The translations under genes and the position numbers were made by a program. From assembly GCF_900104845.1 (NCBI RefSeq), contig NZ_FNSR01000002.1, positions 1,674,001 to 1,738,000 on the forward strand: 64,000 nt of DNA. Direction: 5' to 3'. Each line of letters begins with the position of its first letter. Position 1 is the first letter of the stretch. The notes beneath the pieces are model-generated. The model was not told the DNA's origin. It did no database searches and saw only the letters and a program-made list of their open reading frames with translations. The DNA comes from Paraburkholderia caballeronis (GTDB taxonomy: Bacteria > Pseudomonadota > Gammaproteobacteria > Burkholderiales > Burkholderiaceae). Shown one piece after another: positions 1 through 11,000 of the stretch.

Positions 1-114
1 GTCCCGTTCGCCGTTATTTCAATCGGAATTTAAATCCATCGGATAACGCGCGCGGCGCGAATCCGTTTTGCACTTCAACGCCGGATTCGGGCGGCGGAAA
101 ACCGCCGCCGCCCG

Positions 115-1071
115 TCACGCCGGCTGCAACCCGCTCAACAACTGCCGCACGCGCGAAAGATCGCGATTCAACTGGCTCGCGTCGTCGAACAGTTCCGCGA
201 GCCAGTCGACGAACACGCGCACGCGAGGCGCGACGCGCGGCGTCTTCACGAACGCGACCGATACCGGCGTCGGCAGCGGCTTCCACCTCGGCAGCACCTC
301 GCGAAGCTCGCCGCTGTCGAGATACGGCTGCGCGGCGAGCCGCGCCGGCTGGATCAGCCCGTAGCCTTGCAGCCCGCAGGTCAGATACGCGATCTCGTCC
401 GCGACGTGCACGAAGCCGTCGACCCTCACCGACGTCGCGCCGCCGTCGATCTCGAAGTCGAAATCGACCGGCCGCCCGTTCACCGGCGACAGGCAGTTCA
501 CCGCCGTGTGATGCGCGAGGTCGTCGACGGTCTGCGGCATGCCGTTGCGTTCGAGATACGCGGGGCTCGCGCACGTCACGTGGTCGAGCACGCCGAGCCG
601 GCGCGCGACGAGCCCCGAGTCGGGCAACTCGCCCAACTGGATGCTGCAATCCACCGCCTCGCCGACGAGATCGACGTTGCGCAGGCTCACGCCGATCGCC
701 AGATCGATGTGCGGATGGCGCGCATGGAAGTCGTCGAGCGCGGGCAGCACGATCGCATTCGCGATCACGCCGGGCATTTCGACGCGCAGCCGGCCGCTGA
801 CGAGGCCGGTCGTCTGCCGCATGCTCGCTTCCATCTCGTCGATCTCCGCGAGAATCTGCGCGCAATGCTCGTAATATGCGGCGCCCTCGGGCGTGACGGA
901 CAAGCGCCGCGTGGTGCGCACGAGCAGCTGCGTGTTCAGCAGCGCTTCGAGGTTCTGAACCAGCGTCGTCGCGCTCGCTCGCGGCATGTCGAGCGATTGC
1001 GCGGCTTTCGTGAAACTGTTGGTGTCGACGATCCGCACGAACGTGCGCATCGCCTGGATACGGTCGATCAC
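115..1071 (-). CDS. LysR family transcriptional regulator
   Basis: About 318 residues, the usual length of a LysR regulator. The N-terminal winged helix-turn-helix is recognisable (AMRTFVRIVDTNSFTKAAQS, then a recognition-helix region ending in LLNTQLLVRTTRRLSVTPEG). The rest fits the periplasmic-binding-like effector domain of this family. I chose GTG at 1071 because AGGAG lies 7 bases upstream; a TTG two codons earlier sits too close to that site. It lies downstream of the zinc alcohol dehydrogenase on the same strand with a 219-base gap. Its target and effector cannot be told from sequence. Confidence 0.9.
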   Translation of the reverse strand: MIDRIQAMRTFVRIVDTNSFTKAAQSLDMPRASATTLVQNLEALLNTQLLVRTTRRLSVTPEGAAYYEHCAQILAEIDEMEASMRQTTGLVSGRLRVEMPGVIANAIVLPALDDFHARHPHIDLAIGVSLRNVDLVGEAVDCSIQLGELPDSGLVARRLGVLDHVTCASPAYLERNGMPQTVDDLAHHTAVNCLSPVNGRPVDFDFEIDGGATSVRVDGFVHVADEIAYLTCGLQGYGLIQPARLAAQPYLDSGELREVLPRWKPLPTPVSVAFVKTPRVAPRVRVFVDWLAELFDDASQLNRDLSRVRQLLSGLQPA

Positions 1072-1290
1072 GGGCAAACTCCTGTGTCAAAGCCGGAATA
1101 ACTGCTTGCTGCAATACGGTGGCCGCGCGGGATGGCAGGGGGAGCGCGGCGCCGGCGCTCGCGGGGCGGGCGGCCGGGGAACAACCGGAGAGCCTTGGGC
1201 GCGTCGGGGCGCCGGCGGCGGGATGCGGGGCAGGTGGGCCGTCCGGAACGGACGGCCCGGTGGGTCAGGGTCTCGTCGTTGCCGTTCGGC

Positions 1291-2343
1291 TTACTGCTTC
1301 AGCGTCGCGATGTCGATCACGAAGCGGTATTTCACGTCGCTTTTCAGCATCCGCTCATAGGCGCCGTTGATGTCCTGCATCTTGATCATCTCGATGTCGG
1401 ACGTGAGCCCATGCTTGCCGCAGAAATCCAGCATCTCCTGCGTTTCCGCGATGCCGCCGATCAGCGACCCCGCGAGGCGGCGGCGCTTCATGATGAGGTT
1501 GAACACCTGCGGCGACGGGTGATCGTGCTCCGGCGCGCCGACCAGCGCCATCGTGCCGTCGCGGCGCAGCAGTTCGATGAACGGGTTCAGGTCGTGTTGC
1601 GCGGCGACCGTGTTCACGATCAGGTCGAAGCTGTTGGCGTGCGCCTGCATCTGCTCCGGGTCCTTCGAGATCACGACTTCGTGTGCGCCGAGGCGCTTCG
1701 CGTCCTCGATCTTCGACGCCGACGTCGTGAACAGCACGACGTGCGCGCCCATCGCGGCCGCGATCTTCACGCCCATGTGGCCGAGGCCGCCCAGGCCGAC
1801 GATGCCGACCTTCTTGCCGGGGCCGGCGCCCCACGTGCGCAGCGGCGAATAGGTGGTGATGCCCGCGCACAGCAGCGGCGCGGCGGCGGCCGGATCGAGG
1901 TTCTCCGGCACGCGCAGCACGAACGCCTCGTCGACGACCAGCATCGTCGAGTAGCCGCCGAACGTCACGTCGCCGCTCACGCGGTCCACGCCGTTGTACG
2001 TGCCGACGAAGCCGTTTTCGCAATACTGTTCGAGGCCTTCCGCGCAACTCGGGCAGCTGCGGCACGAATCGACGAGGCAGCCGACGCCGACCAGTTCGCC
2101 AGTCTTGAAGCGCGTGACGCCGGAGCCGGTCTCGACGACGCGGCCGACGATCTCATGGCCCGGCACGACCGGATACAGCGTGTTGCGCCATTCGTTGCGA
2201 GCCTGATGGAGGTCGGAGTGGCAGACCCCGCAGTACAGCACGTCGATACGCACGTCGTGTTCGCGCAGGTCGCGGCGCTGGAATTCGAACGGGGCGAGCG
2301 GCGAGCCGGCGTCTTGCGCGGCATATCCGTAAGTCTGGTACAT
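1291..2343 (-). CDS. zinc-dependent NAD(P) alcohol dehydrogenase (YahK/CAD-like)
   Basis: A 350-residue medium-chain dehydrogenase/reductase that interconverts alcohols and aldehydes in the cytoplasm. The catalytic zinc site is visible as GVCHSDLH near residue 40 and PGHE near residue 62. The structural zinc lobe has its four cysteines in CRSCPSCAEGLEQYC and just before it. The Rossmann motif GLGGLGHMG follows near residue 180. AGGAG lies 6 bases before the ATG. It is divergent from an AraC regulator gene 185 bases away, which makes that regulator the obvious candidate for its control (inference). The physiological substrate is not known; relatives reduce a broad range of aldehydes. Confidence 0.93.
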   Translation of the reverse strand: MYQTYGYAAQDAGSPLAPFEFQRRDLREHDVRIDVLYCGVCHSDLHQARNEWRNTLYPVVPGHEIVGRVVETGSGVTRFKTGELVGVGCLVDSCRSCPSCAEGLEQYCENGFVGTYNGVDRVSGDVTFGGYSTMLVVDEAFVLRVPENLDPAAAAPLLCAGITTYSPLRTWGAGPGKKVGIVGLGGLGHMGVKIAAAMGAHVVLFTTSASKIEDAKRLGAHEVVISKDPEQMQAHANSFDLIVNTVAAQHDLNPFIELLRRDGTMALVGAPEHDHPSPQVFNLIMKRRRLAGSLIGGIAETQEMLDFCGKHGLTSDIEMIKMQDINGAYERMLKSDVKYRFVIDIATLKQ

Positions 2344-2528
2344 GAAGGCTCCTGAAAGCTGGAGTGAAAAAACGGTGTTGCGGCAGGGTTCCCATCGTAA
2401 GGATCGCCGTTGACCCAGGGAATACCTGAAGCTATCGAAGGTTTGCCTGTTTCTCCTGGCGTCGAGCGGCCATACGGGAACGGTGTTAGATTTCGAGCCT
2501 GATTCTCTGCAATCGGAATGCCAACGTC

Positions 2529-3530
2529 ATGACCTCCGTTTCCTTCGCCGCCGCCGTCGCGACTGCGGCGCCGCCCGCTGCCGCCGACCCCGACGCCGCC
2601 GCGCAGCAGCGCATGGTCGAACTGCTGACGGCGCTGACGCTGCAGGACGGCGTGACGCCGTCCGCGCTCGACAGCGTGCAGTTGCTGCGGTCGAGCCGCG
2701 CGTATCCGCGCACGCCGGTGATGTACGAGCCGAGCATCGTGATCGTCTGCCAGGGGCGCAAGCGCGGCTTTCTCGGCGACGACGTGTATATCTACGATGC
2801 GCAGCAGTACCTGGTGCTGTCGGTGCCGCTGCCGTTCGAGTGCGAGACCGAGGCGAGCCCGGAGAAGCCGCTGCTCGCGATCTCGATCCGCGTCGATCTG
2901 ACGATGGTCGCCGAACTGCTGATGGCGCTGAACGACACGCGCGGCAGTGCGGTGTCCGAACCGAGCGGCATCTACGCGACGCCGCTCGACGCGCAACTGG
3001 GCAACGCGGTGCTGCGTCTGCTGGAGGCGCTGGCGTCGCCGTGCGACGCACCGATCCTCGGACCTTCGATCGTACGTGAGATCTGTTACCGCGTGCTGAC
3101 AGGCGTGCAGGGCGACGCGATCCGCGCGGCGCTCACGCACCAGCATCACTTCGGCCGCATCGCCAAGGCGCTGCGCCGCATCCACGCGGACTATCGCGGC
3201 GACCTCGACGTCGATACACTTGCGCGCGAGGCGGGCATGAGCCTCGCGGTGTTCCATGCGCATTTCAAGGCCGTCACGTCCACGTCGCCGATGCAGTATG
3301 TCAAGACGACGCGGCTGCATCACGCGCGCCTGCTGATCACGCACGACGGACTCAACGTGAGCGCGGCGGCGACGCGCGTCGGTTATGAAAGCGCATCGCA
3401 GTTCAGCCGCGAGTTCAAGCGGCTGTTCGGCCTGAGCCCGACCGACGAGCTGCGGCGCGTGCGCGCGATCAACGAGCCGCCCGCGCCGCGGCCCGAACCG
3501 CCGGCGCGGCGCTACGTGACCGCCGTATAA
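2529..3530 (+). CDS. AraC family transcriptional regulator (AraC_N type)
   Basis: A 333-residue protein with an N-terminal AraC_N/cupin-like region (about residues 60-200, including RTPVMYEPSIVIVCQGRKRG) and a C-terminal double helix-turn-helix. The second helix-turn-helix is clear in AAATRVGYESASQFSREFKR near residue 290. It is transcribed away from the zinc alcohol dehydrogenase, and the 185-base gap must hold both promoters. The 2-hydroxyacid dehydrogenase starts 40 bases downstream and may be cotranscribed. A similar AraC/oxidoreductase pair recurs at 18.8-20.6 kb. Confidence 0.92.
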   Translation: MTSVSFAAAVATAAPPAAADPDAAAQQRMVELLTALTLQDGVTPSALDSVQLLRSSRAYPRTPVMYEPSIVIVCQGRKRGFLGDDVYIYDAQQYLVLSVPLPFECETEASPEKPLLAISIRVDLTMVAELLMALNDTRGSAVSEPSGIYATPLDAQLGNAVLRLLEALASPCDAPILGPSIVREICYRVLTGVQGDAIRAALTHQHHFGRIAKALRRIHADYRGDLDVDTLAREAGMSLAVFHAHFKAVTSTSPMQYVKTTRLHHARLLITHDGLNVSAAATRVGYESASQFSREFKRLFGLSPTDELRRVRAINEPPAPRPEPPARRYVTAV

Positions 3531-3570
3531 AAGCTTCATATTCCAACCCGACCATCGAGGACCGCCCCGC

Positions 3571-4503
3571 ATGAAGCCGTTGCTGCTATTGTTGATTCCG
3601 CTTGCCGACCCCTACCGGGCGGCGCTCGCGGAGCAATTCGACGTGTTGTATGCGCCCGATGCGGCCTCGCGCGCGCAGACTATCGCCGCGCGCGGCGACG
3701 CGGTGCGGGTGGTGCTGACCAACGGCACGACCGGGCTGACTGCCGACGAGATCGACCGGATGCCGGCGCTCGAACTCGTCAGCGCGTTCGGCGCCGGCTA
3801 CGAGAACATCGCGCGCGACGCGGCGCGCGCGCGCGGGATCGTGTTGTCGAACGGCGCGGGCACCAACGACGACTGCGTGGCCGATCACGCGTTCGCGCTG
3901 CTGCTGTCGGCCGTGCGTTCGGTGCCGCGCTTCGACGCCGCGTGCCGCGACGGCATCTGGCGCGACCGTCTGCCGATGCGGCCGATCGTTTGCGGTCGGC
4001 GGCTCGGCGTGCTCGGACTCGGCAACATCGGGCGCAAGGTCGCGCGGCGCGCGGCGGGGTTCGACATCGAGACCGGTTATCACAACCGCAAGCCGCGCGA
4101 AGGCGTGACGAGCCGCTACTTTGATTCGGTGCTGGCACTCGCGCGGTGGTGCGACTTTCTCGTCATCGCGACGCCGGGCGGACCGGAGACGCGGCACATG
4201 GTCGATCGCGCGGTGCTCGATGCGCTCGGCCCCGACGGGTTCGTCGTGAACGTCGCGCGCGGCAGCGTCGTCGATACGGCCGCGCTCGCTCACGCGCTGC
4301 GCGAGGGGACGCTCGGCGGCGCGGCGCTCGACGTGTACGAGGGCGAGCCGCATCCGCCGCAGGCGCTGCTCGCGCTCGACAACGTGGTGCTGACGCCGCA
4401 CGTCGGCGGGATGTCGCCGCAGTCGATGGACGCTTCGGTGCGCAACTTCCTCGACAACGCGGCGAGGCATTTCGCCGGCGAGGCGGTGTCGACGCCGATC
4501 TGA
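3571..4503 (+). CDS. D-isomer specific 2-hydroxyacid dehydrogenase
   Basis: A 310-residue NAD(P)-dependent dehydrogenase of the glyoxylate/hydroxypyruvate reductase type. The nucleotide fold motif GLGNIGRKVARRAAGFDIE is at about residues 149-167. The catalytic arginine is in NVARGSVVD, the glutamate in YEGEPHPP and the histidine in LTPHVGG, so the Arg-Glu-His triad is complete. GAGG lies 11 bases before the ATG. It directly follows the AraC regulator gene. It would interconvert a 2-oxoacid and a D-2-hydroxyacid in the cytoplasm; the exact substrate is unresolved. Confidence 0.92.
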   Translation: MKPLLLLLIPLADPYRAALAEQFDVLYAPDAASRAQTIAARGDAVRVVLTNGTTGLTADEIDRMPALELVSAFGAGYENIARDAARARGIVLSNGAGTNDDCVADHAFALLLSAVRSVPRFDAACRDGIWRDRLPMRPIVCGRRLGVLGLGNIGRKVARRAAGFDIETGYHNRKPREGVTSRYFDSVLALARWCDFLVIATPGGPETRHMVDRAVLDALGPDGFVVNVARGSVVDTAALAHALREGTLGGAALDVYEGEPHPPQALLALDNVVLTPHVGGMSPQSMDASVRNFLDNAARHFAGEAVSTPI

Positions 4504-5049
4504 AGCGGTTGACGATGGTGTGACTCACGCATGGCCGTGCCGATGCGCACGGCCATGCGCGAACGGGTCGCTTCGATTTCCTTCGCGCATTCATGCAATA
4601 AAAAATATCCGCAGCGCCTCTGCGCCGAATTCCTGTCGGCGCCCGCCATTTCCCGCATAACCAGCAGTCTATTATTCCGACAATAATTGTATTGGCGGAA
4701 TTACTAAATTAACGTTCGAAAACCTGAAGCAGCGGTAAATCGCTTTAACGCTTGATTCGCAGCCAGAAAAGCGTTTCCTGTTTTGCGTGCTATACATAAT
4801 GGTGCGTGAAAAAAGGACTTGATATGCGTGACGGGTTTGCGTGCGTAGCGTAGTTATCAGACGTTCTGGCTGGTTCGATAACGGCGAACAGGTCAGCGGG
4901 CATTCCGCCATTTCGTTTGGCTTTTTTGAGCGGCGCGAGGAAAAACGAAAGCGGAGTCAAGCGAGGCCGCGCACGCGAAGGCTCGTTCACATTCGGCCCG
5001 GTCCCCGTCGGGCGCCGGTCAGGTGGTGAAGAGACAAGGCGGACAAGAA
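4504..5049. other. gene-free region upstream of the giant autotransporter
   Basis: About 545 bases with no convincing gene. The part from 4600 to 4830 is much richer in A/T than the surroundings, which fits a promoter region. It contains a long palindrome at 4675-4700 and the string TATACATAAT at 4791-4800, which resembles a -10 element but has no clear -35 partner. The last 200 bases return to high GC. Confidence 0.5.
4675..4700. promoter_or_regulatory. 26-bp imperfect palindrome, possible operator
   Basis: TTCCGACAAT and ATTGGCGGAA form an inverted repeat with one mismatch in ten positions around a 6-base centre. A second perfect palindrome, ACAATAATTGT, is nested inside at 4680-4690. It lies in the A/T-rich stretch about 350 bases before the autotransporter start. 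A role as a regulator binding site is inference. Confidence 0.4.
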
Positions 5050-8000
5050 ATGGCCCTGGCGAGCGCCGGTAAATGTTTGCTGTCCTATCGGTTAGACGAG
5101 TCTCGTCAATCCCGATCCTGCATCGACTCGAACCCCTCCACGCAGGAAGAATCCGACGCCGTCCACTGCCGGTATCCCGTCGATCACAAGTCGCCCGCAA
5201 CCGGCAGGCCGTTTTCGTTTTCGTGCCGGCTGCTGGTCGCGACGACCGCTGCCTTTCCGTTCATGCTCGCCGCCGGCCCTGCGTATGCGGATGGCGCGGG
5301 CGGCCCCAACAGCGCCGCGCTCGGCGGATCGAGCGGCATCAACGGCGGCGCGGGCGGCGGCGGCGGCGTGGGCGGGGTCGGCGGCGCGAACACGGGCGCG
5401 AACGTCGGCGCCGGCGGGAATGGCAGCGCGACCGGCACCGGCGGCGCGGGGAGCAGCGGCACCGCGACCGGCGGCGGCAGTCCGGGCGGCGGCGGCTCGG
5501 GCGGGGCCGCCGGCACCGCCGCGAACCCGGCCGGCGTTGGCGGCGGCGCGGGCGGCAACGCGTCATGCGGCCTGTGCGTCGCGGGTCTCGGCGGGGGCGG
5601 CGGGGGCGGCGGCGGTGACGGTTTCGTCGGCGCCACGCTGAACGGCGTAACCGGCGTGATGACCGGCGGCGCGGGCGGAAACGGCGGCAACGCCACCAGC
5701 AACTCGCTGCTGGCCGGCGCGGATGGCGGCAGCGGCGGCGGCGGCGGAGCCGGTGCGGTGCTATCGGGCAGCGGCAGCACGAGCACTGCGGCCAACGTCA
5801 GCGGCGGGGCTGGCGGCAGCGGGGGCACGGCATTGTCGTCGGGCGGGGCGGGTTTCGGCGGCGGCGGCGGCTCGGGTCTCGTCGATAGCGGCGTCAACGT
5901 CACGAACAGCTTTTCCATCACCGGCGGCAACGGCGGCGCGGGCGGCAGCGGAGCCCAGGCCGGCACCGGCCGAAGCGGCGGGAACGGCGGCGCGGGCGTC
6001 ACCGGCTCGTCGTTCACGTTGACCAATACCGGCATCGTGCAAGGCGGCAACGGCGGCGCCACCGGCGGCAACGGCAGCGGGACCGGCACGGGCGTGCTCG
6101 GGGCCGGCGGTGTCGGCGTGCAGGGTGCGAATCTGCAGATCGTCAACGGCGGCACGATCTCCGGCGGCACAGCCGGAGACAGCAGCACGCGCGCTAACGC
6201 GATCGCTTTCACCGGCGGCGCCAACAGCCTCCAGTTGCAACTGGGCTGGAGCTTCGTCGGCAACGTCGTCAGCACCGGCGGCACCAGCACGCTGATCCTC
6301 GGCGGCGACGCGACGAACGTGTCCGCGAATCAGGCCGGCACGTCGGTGTCGACGGTGTTCGCGCTGTCGCAGATCGGTACGGTGTTTCAGGGGTTTTCGG
6401 GCTTCCAGAAAACCGGCGCGAGCACATGGCAGTTGATCGGCTCCACGTCCGACTCGACGCCGTGGACCATTTCGGCCGGCGTGCTGCAACTGGGCAACGG
6501 CACGACGAACGGCTCGATCACCGGCAACGTGACCAACAACGCGACGCTGGCGTTCGACCCCGCGTCCGGCACGACGCTGACGAACGCGAGCGAGATCTCC
6601 GGCACCGGCCAGGTCCAGCAGATCGGCGCGGGCATCACCGTGTTGAGCGGCGTGAACAGCTATGCGGGCGGGACGGCGATCAACGCCGGCACGTTGCAGG
6701 TCGCGGCCGACGCGAACCTCGGCGCGGCTGCCGGTACGCTCGCGTTCAACGGCGGCACGCTGAACACGACGGCGAGTTTCGCGTCGTCGCGCGCAACGAC
6801 GCTCGATGCCGGCGGCGGCACATTCGACGTCGGCTCCGGCACGACGCTGACGATGGGCGGCGCGATTTCCGGCGCGGGTCTGCTCACGAAAACCGATACG
6901 GGCTCGCTGGTGCTGACCGGCACGAACAGCTACGCAGGCGGCACGACGATCAGCGCGGGCACGCTGCAACTGGGCGACGGCACGACGAACGGCTCGATCA
7001 CCGGCAACGTGACGAACAACGCGACGCTCGCGTTCGACCCGGCCGCGAGCACGACGCTGACGAACACCAGCGCGATCTCCGGTACCGGCCAGGCGCAACA
7101 GATCGGCTCGGGCACAACGGTGCTGACCGGCGCGAGCACCTACACCGGCGGCACGACGATCAGCGCGGGTGTGCTGCAACTCGGCGACGGCACGACGAAC
7201 GGTTCGATCACCGGCAACGTGACGAACGACGCGACGTTCGCGTTCGATCCCGCGTCCGGCACGACGATGACGAACCCCGGCGCGATCTCCGGTACCGGCC
7301 AGGTCCAGCAGATCGGCGCGGGAACAACCGTGCTGACCGGCGTGAACACGTACACCGGCGGTACGACGATCAGCGGCGGTGTGCTGCAACTGGGCGACGG
7401 CACGACGAACGGATCGATTACCGGCAGCGTGACCAACAACGCGACGCTCGCGTTCGATCCCGCGTCCGGCACGACGATCACGAATGCCGGCGTGATTTCC
7501 GGTTCCGGCGACGTGCAGCAGATCGGCGCGGGCATCACGATGTTGAGCGGCGCGAATACCTACACCGGCGGCACGACGATCGATGCCGGCACGTTGCAGG
7601 TCGCGGCCGACGACAACCTCGGCGGCGCAGCGGGCGCGCTGACGTTCAACGGCGGCACGCTGAACACGACCGCGAGTTTCGCGTCGTCGCGCGCGACGAC
7701 GCTCGATGCGGGCGGCGGCACATTCGACGTCGGCTCCGGCACGACGCTGACGATGGGCGGCACGATCTCCGGCGCGGGACTGCTCACGAAAACCGATACG
7801 GGCGTTCTTGTGCTGACCGGCACGAACGGCTACACCGGCGGCACGACGATCAGCGCGGGCACGCTGCAACTGGGCAACGGCACGACGAACGGTTCGATCA
7901 CCGGCAACGTGACGAACAACGCGACGCTCGCGTTCGATCCGGCAGCGAGCACGACGCTGACGAACGCTAGCGCGATCTCCGGCACGGGCCAGGTGCAACA

Positions 8001-11000
8001 GATCGGCATCGGCACGACGGTGCTGACCGGCGCGAGCAGCTACACCGGCGGCACGACGATCAGCGCGGGCGTGCTGCAACTCGGAGACGGCACCACCAAC
8101 GGTTCGATCACCGGCAACGTGACGAACGACGCGACGCTTGCGTTCGACCCGGCAACCGGCACGACGATGACGAATTCCGGTCTGATCTCCGGCGCGGGCC
8201 AGGTCCAGCAGATCGGCGCCGGCACGACGGTGCTGTCCGGCACGAACGCGTACACCGGCGGCACGACGATCGACGCCGGCACGCTGCAACTGGCGAACGC
8301 AAGCGCCGCCGGCACGGGAACCGTGACGGTCGACACCGCGGCGGGCAACACCGCGCAAGGCCTGAGCCTCGCGTTTTCCAGCGCCGGCAATTTCGCCAAC
8401 ACGCTGTCCGGCAGCGGCGTGACCACGGTCGCGGCCGGATCGGCGCTCGCGACGATCACCGGCAGCAACGCGTCCTATGCGGGCAACTGGCAGATCGCCG
8501 GCAACGCGGCCGTTGCACCGGCGAGCACGACGTCGACGGCCAATCTCGGCACCGGCACGGTCAACGTCGCGGCGGGCGGCGGCCTGACCGTCGCGACCAG
8601 TGGCGCGTTTGCGTTCAACAATGCGCTGACCGGATCGGGCGCGCTGTCCGCGTCCAGCGGCGGCCAGGCGTTTTCGTTCGGCAGCGCCGCCGGCAGCGCG
8701 TTCCAGGGGACGGCCACGCTGTCGAACGATACGTTCGCGCTGGCGGGCGCCAATACCACCGCGCTGACGAACGCGACGCTGGTGCTCGGCGCGGGCAACG
8801 TGACTACGGTCGGCGACGGCAACCACACCATCGGCGCGCTGACGTTCGACGGCGGCACCGCGGTGTTCGACGGCACCGCGCCCGCGCAGCAGGTCGCGAC
8901 GAGTCTCGTCACCACCGGCGCGCTCGACATCAGCGGCAGCGGCGCGGTGCGGATCAACGTGCCGAACCCGTACGAGCCGCCCGTGCCGACGCCGTCGGGC
9001 GACCTGTCGCTGTTCCAGCAGAGCCAGATGAACAACGGGCTGAAACTGATCGCGGCCGCGAGCGTGACCGGCACCGGCAGCGGCCTGGCGCTGGAGGATC
9101 AGAACGGCAATGCCGTGAGCGCCGCGCAGAACGTGAACGTGCAGCAGAACGGCAACGTGGTCGCGATCGGCACATACGACTATGCGCTGGGGACCGGCGC
9201 CAGCGATGACGGTCTCTATGTCGGCTACCAGTTGAACCAGCTCGCGCTGCAGGCCGGCCAGAGCCTGACGTTGACCGAGGACCCCGGCGCGACCGGCGCG
9301 GACGCCGACCTCGCGGCGCAACTCACCGGGACCGGCAATCTCGTGATCGCGGCGAACGACGTCGTGTCGCTGTCGAACGCGGGCAACACGTTCACCGGCA
9401 CGACGCTCGTGCAAAGCGGCACGTTGCAGGCGAATGCGGCGAACGTGATCGCGTCGTCGGGCGCGGTCGACGTCGAGAGCACGTTCGACACGAACGGCTT
9501 CTCGCAGTCGCTGAACAACCTGACCGGCACGGCCGCCGCGAGCATCGCGTTGTCCGGCAACGACACGCTGACGCTGAACGGCGGCGCGAGCCCGAACACG
9601 TTCGCCGGCGTGATCGGCGGCGCCGGCAGTCTGGTGCAGGCGAGCGGCACCGAGGTCCTGACCGGCGCGAACACGTACACGGGCGGCACGACGATCAGCG
9701 GCGGCACGCTGCAACTGGGCGACGGCACGACGAACGGTTCGATCACCGGCAACGTGACGAACGACGCGACGCTCGCCTTCGACCCGGCCGCGGCCACCAC
9801 GATGACGAATCCCGGACTGATTTCCGGCAGCGGCCAGGTGCAGCAGATGGGCGCGGGGACGACGGTGTTCACCGGCACGCAGACCTATACGGGCGGCACG
9901 ACGATCAGCGCGGGCGTGCTGCAACTCGGCGACGGCACGACGAACGGCGCGATCGCCGGCAGCGTGACCGACAACGCGACGCTCGCCTTCGATCCCGCGA
10001 CCGGCACGACGACGTCCCATGCCGGCGTGATTTCCGGCCTGGGCGTGGTCCAGCAGATCGGCGCGGGGACGACCGTGCTGACCGGCGCGAACACCTACAC
10101 GGGCGGCACGACGATCAGCAGTGGCGTGCTGCAGCTCGGCGACGGCACGACGAACGGTTCGATCGCCGGCAGCGTGACGAACGACGCGACGCTCGCCTTC
10201 GATCCGGCCGCAGGCACGACGACCACGAATGCCGGCATGATTTCCGGCTCGGGCGACGTGCAGCAGATCGGCGCGGGCATCACGGTGTTGAGCGGCGCGA
10301 ATGCCTATACCGGCGGCACGACGCTAAACGCAGGCACGTTGCAGGTCGCGGCCGACGACAACCTCGGCGGCGCAGCGGGCGCGCTGACGTTCAACGGCGG
10401 CACGTTGAACACGACCGCGAGTTTCGCGTCGTCGCGCGCGACGACGCTGAATGCCGGCGGCGGCACGTTCGGCGTCGGCTCAGCTACCACGTTGACGATG
10501 GGCGGCGTGATTTCCGGGGCGGGTGCGCTGACGAAAACCGATGCCGGTTCGCTGGTGCTGACCGGCACGAACAGCTACACAGGCGGCACGACGATCAGCG
10601 TCGGCACGCTGCAACTCGGCAACGGCACGACGAACGGTTCGGTCGCCGGCAACGTGACGAACAACGCAACGCTTGCGTTCGATCCGGCCGCCGGCACGAC
10701 GATGGCCAACGCCAGCGTCATTGCCGGCGCGGGCCAGGTGCAACAGATCGGCACCGGCACGACGGTGCTGACCGGCGCGAGCAGCTACACCGGCGGCACG
10801 ACGATCAGCGCGGGCGTGCTGCAACTCGGCGACGGCACCACCAATGGCGCGATCACCGGCAACGTGACGGATAACGCGACGCTCGCGTTCGACCCGGCCG
10901 CGAGCACGACGCTGACCAGCGCCGTCGCGATTTCCGGCGCGGGCCAGGTCCAGCAGATCGGCACGGGCACGACGAACCTGACCGGCGACAGCAGCACGTT

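Noticed and set aside
115..1114. Arg/Ala-rich frames overlapping the LysR gene on both strands
   Set aside because: They are shadows of the LysR coding frame, typical of high third-position GC. No domain and no ribosome binding site fits.
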